Origin: an uncultured Bacilli bacterium
Lineage (GTDB): Bacteria > Bacillota_I > Bacilli_A > RF39 > UBA660
DNA: 10,158 nt
Direction: 5' to 3'
NCBI GenBank assembly: GCA_944358275.1
Contig: CALVQZ010000104.1
Coordinates: 1 to 10,158 of the forward strand
Below, in pieces: positions 1 to 4,738 of this stretch (position 1 is the stretch's first letter; every line of letters starts with the position of its first letter). Position numbers and translations under genes: made by a program. Below the pieces are notes generated by a model. The model was not told the DNA's origin. It searched no databases and was given only the letters and a program-made list of their open reading frames with translations.

Positions 1-6
1 AATTTA

Positions 7-15
7 ATTATACCA
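7..15 (-). promoter_or_regulatory. Possible extended -10 promoter pointing out of the window
   Basis: Read on the minus strand, the bases are TGG directly followed by TATAAT, which fits the extended -10 pattern TGnTATAAT. There is no recognisable TTGACA 16 to 18 bases upstream, so this would depend on the extended element. It lies just after a terminator-like hairpin (52-86), a typical arrangement for the start of the next transcription unit to the left. The gene it would serve is outside the window. In such AT-rich DNA TATAAT is common, so this is tentative. Confidence 0.35.
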
Positions 16-51
16 ATTTTAAGAAGATATTTCCTTATTTTACAAGCAAAA

Positions 52-86
52 AGATGAAAAAGTTATCCACATTTTTCATCTCTTTT
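52..86. terminator. Bidirectional hairpin terminator with a DnaA box in its loop
   Basis: AGATGAAAAA (52-61) pairs perfectly with TTTTTCATCT (72-81), giving a 10-bp stem and a 10-nt loop. On the plus strand it is followed by CTTTTTCTTTTTT and on the minus strand by TTTTTGCTTG, so it could stop transcription from either side. The loop and its edge hold TTATCCACA (63-71), a perfect match to the consensus DnaA box. No second box was seen nearby, so this is not called an origin. Confidence 0.5.
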
Positions 87-124
87 TCTTTTTTATAAAA
101 TTTTACCTAAACTCAAAAAAAATA

Positions 125-140
125 AAAAAAATAAGTACAA
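125..140. repeat. 16-nt repeat A7-TAAGTACAA, copy 1
   Basis: This is the first of three exact copies of AAAAAAATAAGTACAA in the window; the others are at 4485-4500 and 4713-4728. On the minus strand it reads TTGTACTTATTTTTTT, which is the right arm plus U-tract of the terminator at 4713-4738. Here no matching left arm is present, so it is not a working hairpin. Copies 1 and 3 also share a preceding AAT. The bases between this copy and the terminator at 269 contain no gene that I can support. Confidence 0.6.
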
Positions 141-268
141 GAGCTAATTGTAATAGAATTTATATTGTAAATAAATGCTCAGAATAGATTCTATTTATCA
201 AAACATTTTTAACTTTTTATAGTATAAGGTTTTTATTAACATAATTTACAACAATTAAAACTTAATAT

Positions 269-295
269 GAAAAAAGAACTGTATAAACAATTCTT
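269..295 (-). terminator. Intrinsic terminator of the ABC-transporter operon
   Basis: On the minus strand AAGAATTGT (295-287) pairs with ACAGTTCTT (282-274) around a TTAT loop, nine pairs including one G-U, and the stem runs straight into a T tract ending near 269. It lies about 40 bases after the stop codon of the last permease gene (337), the expected place for the end of this operon. The stem is AT-rich, so efficiency cannot be judged from the sequence. Confidence 0.65.
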
Positions 296-336
296 AATAT
301 TGTTAAAATAATTTGATCAAAATACAATATTCATAA

Positions 337-975
337 TTATTCAAATAATTTTAAGGCATTTTTAAATTTAAAATTTATTATATTAAATATTGAAATTGTA
401 AATATAATTATCATTAAAAAGATTATGTTAAAATACTTAAAAGTTAATGCAAATATAATTAATTCTATTACAAATAGTAATATGAAAATTTTTTTTGAAA
501 AATTAACATTAAATAATAAAAATGATACAATCAATAATCCAATAACTATGGAAGAAATAAAAAAATCAACCTGAAAATCTATATAATTTCTAAAATAGAC
601 ATATATAACAGAAATTTGAATGATTTTCATTAAAATAACAAACATGTATGATATAAAACTTTTATAAAAAATCCATTTTTTTGAATCAATGCGTAATATT
701 ATATTTTCAAATGAATAATCAAAATCATATTGTATAAAAGAATAAATTATATATAGCAAAAAAACATATTGATATACATATATAAGCATCGAAATAAAAT
801 TACTACTCAATGTTGGATAACCAATTAATGGAAAAAAATCTTCTAAAGAAATTTGAATTTGGTCTGGTCTAACTGTTATGAATATAATATCTAAAAATAT
901 AATCAAAGCAAATATTAAAATCCATCTATAACTTTTTTTTAAAATATTCAAAAATATATTTAATTGTAAAATCAT
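337..975 (-). CDS. ABC-2-type permease subunit (second permease, LanG-like position)
   Basis: This 212-aa protein is almost entirely hydrophobic, with about six membrane segments near residues 15-34, 60-82, 104-127, 135-157, 161-179 and 182-201. That is the usual topology of a small ABC-2 permease half. The cytoplasmic stretch around 88-103 (ending L-R-I-D-S-K-K-W) resembles the polar coupling segment of DUF2705/YcbO-like permeases; this is recalled resemblance, not a search result. Its ATG overlaps the TGA of the preceding permease gene as ATGA, so the two are probably translationally coupled and made in equal amounts. It is the last gene of the operon before the terminator at 269-295. It most likely pairs with the upstream permease and the ATPase to move a peptide or lipid-like substrate across or out of the membrane. 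The substrate is unknown. Confidence 0.7.
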   Translation of the reverse strand: MILQLNIFLNILKKSYRWILIFALIIFLDIIFITVRPDQIQISLEDFFPLIGYPTLSSNFISMLIYVYQYVFLLYIIYSFIQYDFDYSFENIILRIDSKKWIFYKSFISYMFVILMKIIQISVIYVYFRNYIDFQVDFFISSIVIGLLIVSFLLFNVNFSKKIFILLFVIELIIFALTFKYFNIIFLMIIIFTISIFNIINFKFKNALKLFE

Positions 976-1739
976 AATAAATCTCTTTTCTTTCTTGTCA
1001 CTAATCCAAAAATAATTTTACTAATAATAATCAAAAGTAATATTTGAATTATAGAAACAATCAATTCTAAAAATATCGAACCATAATTTATAGAATTATA
1101 ATAATAGTGATAAAGTAAATGCATATCGTAAAAGTGCTCAATAAAACTCATATCATATGATATTAGAAAAAAAATTGAGCCGTTAAGCAATATAATAATT
1201 GTCATTATAAATTTATTTAATAATAAAGATAATAAATAAATAATAGAATTTATTATACAAGCAATAATAATGCTTCTAATTAAAAAAAACAAAATATATA
1301 TAATTATTGGAATATCATAAACAGAATGATTAATCATTTTAAAATCGCCAAACGAAAATATAATTGCACCTGCTATTGCCATAATAAAAGAAACTAACAT
1401 TAGATATATTGTAAAGATTGCAATATATCTTAAAAAAATTTTGATAACTTTTTTATAATTATTATATCTAGAAACAATCATATGATTATTGATCATATCG
1501 CTTATAAAATATATTACATTTACTCCAATTGAAATAAAAAGCAACATATTATAAATAGGATTATTTAATATATTATATAATTTATTCCAAAAATTAAACG
1601 AGCTACTCCCAGACAAAGTAGGGAGCAAAACTCCGATAAACAATAGCAAAAATATCAATATACTATTTTTTTTGCTAAATTGGAAATTGATTTTTGAAAA
1701 AATTTCTTTATAATTTAATTTCTTCATACATTTGTCCAT
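972..1739 (-). CDS. ABC-2-type permease subunit (first permease, LanE-like position)
   Basis: This 255-aa integral membrane protein has about six hydrophobic segments near residues 25-42, 63-80, 103-130, 143-164, 166-193 and 222-246, with a Lys/Arg-rich C-terminus. No catalytic motif is visible. The ATG at 1739 is favoured over the internal ATG five codons later because AAGGTAG lies about six bases upstream of it. With that start the gene overlaps the 3' end of the ATPase gene by 32 bases, and its own stop overlaps the next permease start. ATPase, permease, permease in tight overlap is the layout of LanFEG and similar peptide-exporting or immunity transporters. Family membership is inferred from context and topology, since sequence in such permeases diverges quickly. 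Confidence 0.7.
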   Translation of the reverse strand: MDKCMKKLNYKEIFSKINFQFSKKNSILIFLLLFIGVLLPTLSGSSSFNFWNKLYNILNNPIYNMLLFISIGVNVIYFISDMINNHMIVSRYNNYKKVIKIFLRYIAIFTIYLMLVSFIMAIAGAIIFSFGDFKMINHSVYDIPIIIYILFFLIRSIIIACIINSIIYLLSLLLNKFIMTIIILLNGSIFFLISYDMSFIEHFYDMHLLYHYYYNSINYGSIFLELIVSIIQILLLIIISKIIFGLVTRKKRDLL

Positions 1740-2349
1740 TATCTACCTTATAAACTATATTGGCCATTTTCTCTAAATCTTCTTTTATATGTGTACTTAC
1801 TATTATTAGCTTATCTTGTTTTTTTAATTCAACAAAATACGAAATTAATTTTTCTACAGTTTCTTTTTCTATGCCATTAAAAGGCTCATCTAAGATAATT
1901 ACTTTTGGCTTTTCCATTATAGCCTGTGCTATACCAAGTTTTTGCTTCATACCCAAAGAATATTTAGAATATTTTTTGTTCATTTCTTGTTTTAGATTGA
2001 CAATATCTAAAGCTTCTAATATATCATCATCAGAAATTTTATTTTGTATTTTTGCCAACATTTTTAAATTTTCAAACCCTGTCAAATCAGGAAAAAAAGA
2101 TGGTTTTTCAATTAGTGCGCGTAAATCTTTTGAAAACTCTAACCTTAAATTTAGATTTTCTCCATTATACAAAATTTCTCCTGTTGTTGGTACATAAAAT
2201 CCACATATCAATTTCAACAGAACACTCTTTCCAGCACCATTTCTGCCATATAATCCATATATGTTACCACTTTCAAAATTTAGACTAATATTATCAATAA
2301 CATTTACATTATTAAATGATTTACAAACATTTTTTAATTCGATTTTCAT
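1708..2349 (-). CDS. ABC transporter ATP-binding protein with E-loop (LanF/BcrA-like)
   Basis: This is a complete 213-aa ABC ATPase domain. Walker A is GRNGAGKS at residues 35-42, the signature SLGMKQK is at 131-137, Walker B is IILDEP at 151-156 with the catalytic Glu155, and the switch His is H187. At the Q-loop position the sequence reads ALIEKPSFFPDLTGFENL, with Glu81 where most transporters have Gln. This E-loop is a known hallmark of lantibiotic and peptide immunity ATPases such as NukF and is shared with BcrA-type proteins. AGGAGGTG lies just upstream of the ATG. The gene starts 12 bases after the upstream membrane protein and overlaps the next permease gene. It should energise the two downstream permeases, and possibly the 300-aa membrane protein, for export or removal of a peptide or similar membrane-active compound. 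Confidence 0.92.
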   Translation of the reverse strand: MKIELKNVCKSFNNVNVIDNISLNFESGNIYGLYGRNGAGKSVLLKLICGFYVPTTGEILYNGENLNLRLEFSKDLRALIEKPSFFPDLTGFENLKMLAKIQNKISDDDILEALDIVNLKQEMNKKYSKYSLGMKQKLGIAQAIMEKPKVIILDEPFNGIEKETVEKLISYFVELKKQDKLIIVSTHIKEDLEKMANIVYKVDNGQMYEEIKL

Positions 2350-2361
2350 AATACACCTCCT

Positions 2362-3264
2362 CTACTCATTTATTTCACAATCCATTATCATTTTCTCTTT
2401 ATCTTTATATTTTACATGAACAATAATAGATGAACCAATGGCAAAAAATAATGAAACTGCTAATATAGGAAGTATTCCAACACTATCATTAAAAGTAATA
2501 AAATTCATTATATTAAAAACAATTCCAGCACTTGATTTTAATATCATAGTAAATAAAAGTCCATTTATGCCAATCTCTAAAATTGCTTCAATACCAATAT
2601 AAGCTAAAAAAGATAAAATCGTAGAAACAAAATAATTATGATGTTTTCTTACAATTATTAAAGATATATTTATATACAAAACGCAATGTAATATCACATT
2701 AATCAAGTACGAAATAATAAACAATGCCGGATGATTTAACGTTGTTTCTGACCAAACAGTAGTACTATTTTTAATTGCATAACTACTATCAAAGTTACCT
2801 GAAATTATATAGCATATTATAAAACTAATAACTATAACAAGGGGCAAAATAATCAAAGACTTATATGCATTCAAGAATAGTTTATTTTTAATTTTATTAT
2901 AATTCATTCTTGTAGCATCTTCTAATATGATTCTATTTTTTAAATATTTACTAACAAAATACAACGACGGCATCACTACAAATAAAAATAAAACAAAGGA
3001 ATACTTTCCTAATCCAAAAAGAACCACATTTGTATACGTTGTAAAAAAATCAACATCGATATTACTATTATTTAATACATTAATACAATATTCTTCATAT
3101 TCAGTACCTTCATAGTTATTATTATTACAATAATTTATACTTTCATTATTTCTTTGTTCAATTGATTTCTTTTCCTCTGAAAAATTTATTGCAGAAAATA
3201 TTACGATAGTCAATAAAATTACGAAAGAAATAATTATCAAAAAATTATTTTTTAAAAATTTCAT
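2362..3264 (-). CDS. Six-helix membrane protein, probable extra permease of the ABC cassette
   Basis: The 300-aa product has hydrophobic segments near residues 8-27, 84-105, 136-155, 178-205, 212-235 and 263-284. Between the first two is a polar, Asn/Glu-rich stretch (28-83), predicted to be outside the cell, carrying two Cys at 46 and 60 that could form a disulfide. A second outside loop lies at about 156-177. This resembles ABC-2 permeases that have an extracellular domain after helix 1, but no diagnostic motif was recognised. The ribosome site GGAGGT is eight bases from the ATG. It lies between the small secreted protein (69 bases upstream) and the ATPase (12 bases downstream), so it probably acts with both, perhaps as a dedicated permease or partner for the secreted protein. 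Confidence 0.65.
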   Translation of the reverse strand: MKFLKNNFLIIISFVILLTIVIFSAINFSEEKKSIEQRNNESINYCNNNNYEGTEYEEYCINVLNNSNIDVDFFTTYTNVVLFGLGKYSFVLFLFVVMPSLYFVSKYLKNRIILEDATRMNYNKIKNKLFLNAYKSLIILPLVIVISFIICYIISGNFDSSYAIKNSTTVWSETTLNHPALFIISYLINVILHCVLYINISLIIVRKHHNYFVSTILSFLAYIGIEAILEIGINGLLFTMILKSSAGIVFNIMNFITFNDSVGILPILAVSLFFAIGSSIIVHVKYKDKEKMIMDCEINE

Positions 3265-3333
3265 TTGAATTTACCTCCAAAATATTATCAGAAAATTTGA
3301 CTATATATAATTAAATTACTTCAATAATACTTT

Positions 3334-3738
3334 TTAATTTATATACCAAATTGCAGTATGATAAGTTGTTAATAATGTTGTATCTAGGCGCCAAATATTT
3401 AACCTATAATCATTAGGTGAACTAATAGTAGTCGGATCCGTAAATTGCTTTTTTTGCCCTGCACTAGTTACTATACCAACATACAAGTTTCCGTCAATAT
3501 CTTCTGGCTTTGCTGAAATTTTACAATTAGGGCAAGGATTTGTCAACCATGTATATGTTTCTAAATTCTCATAATATTGTGCAGTCCATGTATCTTTTGT
3601 TCTATATGATGTTTTTTGAACTGCATTTTTATCTAAAGCATAACTTATAACAACTTGAGGTTGTGCAGCATAAATAAACGCAACATCCGTAACAATAGCT
3701 AAAATTAAAGTTAATAATGCATATTTCAAAAATTTCAT
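3334..3738 (-). CDS. Small secreted protein with CPNC motif, possible cargo of the ABC cassette
   Basis: The preferred start is the ATG at 3738, because AAAGGAGTG lies eight bases upstream; an in-frame TTG at 3756 would place the ribosome site inside the coding region. The 134-aa product has a classic Sec signal peptide: M-K-F-L-K, a hydrophobic run to about residue 22, and a likely cut after I-Y-A-A near residue 25. The mature part of about 110 residues is rich in Thr, Tyr and Trp and looks beta-rich, with four Trp in all. It has exactly two Cys, in P-C-P-N-C (69 and 72), and ends W-Y-I-N. It vaguely recalls small secreted beta-sheet proteins found beside ABC transporters (DUF2712-like), but I do not firmly recognise it. 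As the first gene after a consensus promoter, it may be a bacteriocin-like product, a sensor, or a protective protein for the transporter genes behind it. Confidence 0.7.
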   Translation of the reverse strand: MKFLKYALLTLILAIVTDVAFIYAAQPQVVISYALDKNAVQKTSYRTKDTWTAQYYENLETYTWLTNPCPNCKISAKPEDIDGNLYVGIVTSAGQKKQFTDPTTISSPNDYRLNIWRLDTTLLTTYHTAIWYIN

Positions 3739-3805
3739 TTTTCTCACTCCTTTCAATATTTTTATATATAAATCAAATTTTCTACATAATAAATATTAAG
3801 AATAA

Positions 3806-3825
3806 AGAATACTGCATATTATTCT
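3806..3825 (-). promoter_or_regulatory. Small hairpin in the leader of the ABC-cassette transcript
   Basis: AGAATA (3806-3811) and TATTCT (3820-3825) form a 6-bp stem with an 8-nt loop. If the promoter at 3834-3862 is used, it would lie at the very 5' end of the transcript, where such hairpins can stabilise mRNA. The stem is short and AT-rich, so it may be fortuitous. Confidence 0.25.
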
Positions 3826-3833
3826 ATATTTAG

Positions 3834-3862
3834 ATTATAACTTTTTTTTATACAATTGTCAA
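3834..3862 (-). promoter_or_regulatory. Perfect sigma-A type promoter at the IS right edge
   Basis: On the minus strand the -35 box TTGACA (3862-3857) and the -10 box TATAAT (3839-3834) are both exact consensus, separated by 17 bases. The expected start near 3827 gives a leader of about 90 bases before the small secreted protein gene. The -35 box lies directly beside the right-end hairpin of the IS200-like element (3872-3896). It may therefore be supplied by the IS tip or created by its insertion. Confidence 0.8.
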
Positions 3863-3871
3863 TACACCCCG

Positions 3872-3896
3872 CCGCAAGCAACGGTGCTTGAATCGG
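3872..3896. repeat. Right-end hairpin of the IS200-like element
   Basis: CCG-CAAGCA, a four-base loop ACGG, then TGCTTG-AAT-CGG form an imperfect stem of nine pairs with a bulged AAT. Bulged or mismatched subterminal hairpins are what TnpA recognises at IS200/IS605 ends. The last tnpA-frame codon sits at the edge of this hairpin. Confidence 0.6.
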
Positions 3897-3898
3897 TT

Positions 3899-4345
3899 TC
3901 AGTACTCTGCTGTATCATCTAGTTTGTATGCAGATTCGTATCTATCATGTCCTTGATTTTTTACATATTCTCGTATTGTCTGTTCTGTTCCATTTTTACT
4001 AACTGTCACCATCCAATACCCGTCTGACTAAAATTCTCCTCCCCACAACTTCTTTTTTACTTCCGGATTTATTTTAAATATCATCCTGGCTGTCATGCTC
4101 TTTATCATTGTTACTATTTGGGTTGGAGAATATTTTGGTGGCGACTGTATTAGATAGTGTATATGATTTCCATCCGTACCTATCTCTACAAAATCAAGAC
4201 CATATTTCTCATTTATTTCCATGCATACATTTACTATTGTATCTCGTACATCCTCTGTTATTACATTTCTGCGATACTTCACTGCACAAACTAGATAATA
4301 CAACAATGTTGTCTTGTTGTGCGATTTACTTATTACTCTACTCAT
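3899..4345 (-). pseudogene. tnpA: tnpA, IS200-type HUH transposase interrupted by an amber stop
   Basis: Residues 1-105 are a clear TnpA N-terminal part with the HUH metal-binding motif H61-I-H63 in G-N-H-I-H-Y-L, ending L-W-G-G-E-F. Codon 106 (4030-4028) is TAG. The same frame then continues for 42 codons (S-D-G-Y-W and onward) to a TGA at 3901-3899, which gives 148 codons, a normal length for this family. Family members usually have Trp here, so a single TGG to TAG change explains the stop. The catalytic Tyr, in R-E-Y-V-K-N-Q-G, is residue 127, after the stop, matching the position known for the IS608 enzyme. The truncated product could bind DNA or dimerise but could not cut. The start has only a weak ribosome site, as is usual for IS200. 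Confidence 0.85.
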
Positions 4346-4385
4346 TTCTCATCACACAACCAGTATATCAATTTTTACTATCCAC

Positions 4386-4403
4386 CGCAAGCAGTGGGGC
4401 TTG
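4386..4403. repeat. Left-end hairpin of the IS200-like element
   Basis: CAAGC (4388-4392) pairs with GCTTG (4399-4403). The flank CCGCAAGCA is identical to the start of the right-end hairpin at 3872. It lies about 40 bases upstream of tnpA, as expected for a TnpA recognition hairpin at the left end. Confidence 0.5.
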
Positions 4404-4411
4404 TACCCTTA

Positions 4412-4440
4412 TTAGGAGGTCCCGCTAGGGAACCCCCTAA
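4412..4440. repeat. GC-rich hairpin outside the IS left-end hairpin
   Basis: TTAGG-A-GGT-CCC pairs with GGG-A-ACC-C-CCTAA around a GCTA loop, with one mismatch and one bulge. It is strikingly GC-rich for this region. In IS200 a left-end stem-loop acts to block outside transcription from reaching tnpA, and this may be the same device; no U-tract follows it. It may mark the outer left tip of the element. Confidence 0.5.
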
Positions 4441-4484
4441 TTTCTTGTAAACTTGTAAATTTGTTTTAATAGGTGTTAAATTTT

Positions 4485-4500
4485 AAAAAAATAAGTACAA
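4485..4500. repeat. 16-nt repeat A7-TAAGTACAA, copy 2
   Basis: An exact copy of the repeats at 125-140 and 4713-4728. It lies between the IS and the RhuM-like remnant, and its last six bases fall in the reading frame of that remnant. No terminator left arm accompanies it. Confidence 0.6.
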
Positions 4501-4644
4501 CAAGAAGAATAAATTAGAAAAGATACAAGAAATGTGTTTCAGTATAATCTTCAAATGATAATTACAATAAGATTTAAAATAGATAATGAAAGAAAAATTC
4601 AATTTAGAAAATGGGTAATTTCAGCAAATGAAGAAAATAGATAA
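4495..4644 (+). pseudogene. Degraded fragment resembling the RhuM family
   Basis: This is the only plus-strand coding trace. In one frame the bases read V-Q-Q-E-E, a TAA stop (4510-4512), then 43 codons from 4513 to a TAA at 4642-4644. These include R-N-V-F-Q-Y-N-L-Q-M-I-I and F-K-I-D-N-E-R-K-I-Q-F-R-K-W-V. From memory, RhuM proteins (Virulence_RhuM) have V-Q-x-E-G-x-R-x-V-x-R-x-V-x-x-Y-N-L-D-M-I-I-x-V-G-Y-R followed by Q-F-R-x-W-A, so the order and spacing agree closely. The N-terminal domain and the C-terminal half are absent, and an in-frame stop sits inside the conserved block. It appears to be a relic, perhaps cut by the IS insertion next to it. RhuM genes often travel in mobile DNA. The remaining bases from 4645 to 4712 show nothing identifiable. 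Confidence 0.6.
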
Positions 4645-4712
4645 TTTGTTTTGTTAATGATACTATAATAATTGTTAATTTAAAAAAACATATGCATTTT
4701 TTCTGTTTTAAT

Positions 4713-4738
4713 AAAAAAATAAGTACAACTTGTACTTA
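4713..4738 (-). terminator. Intrinsic terminator of the surface-protein operon, overlapping the stop codon
   Basis: On the minus strand TAAGTACAA, a single G, and TTGTACTTA form a perfect inverted repeat (practical stem TAAGTAC/GTACTTA) followed at once by seven T. The first three bases of the stem are the TAA stop codon of the coiled-coil gene (4738-4736). The right arm and U-tract are copy 3 of the 16-nt repeat. Confidence 0.8.

Larger units (their letters stand above)
3861..4440 (-). mobile_element. IS200/IS605-family element (tnpA only, probably inactive)
   Basis: A tnpA-type Y1 transposase reading frame is framed by subterminal hairpins: one after the gene (3872-3896) and one or two before it (4386-4403 and 4412-4440). 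The two gene-flanking hairpins share CCGCAAGCA. The length of about 580 bases, the presence of a single gene, no tnpB, and no inverted terminal repeats all fit IS200. The exact tips cannot be placed without an empty-site comparison, so both ends are approximate. The transposase is broken by an amber codon, so mobility would need a helper in trans. Confidence 0.75.

Noticed and set aside
63..71. Replication origin
   Set aside because: There is one DnaA box only, with no dnaA or dnaN in view and no clustered boxes or unwinding element that can be distinguished from the general AT richness.
4108..4428. Plus-strand frame of 106 codons opposite tnpA
   Set aside because: It is antisense to a recognisable IS200 transposase and runs through the IS left-end hairpins; its sequence has no family features.
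125..4728. CRISPR array
   Set aside because: The only repeated element has three copies spaced by kilobases and is only 16 nt, without spacers or cas genes.
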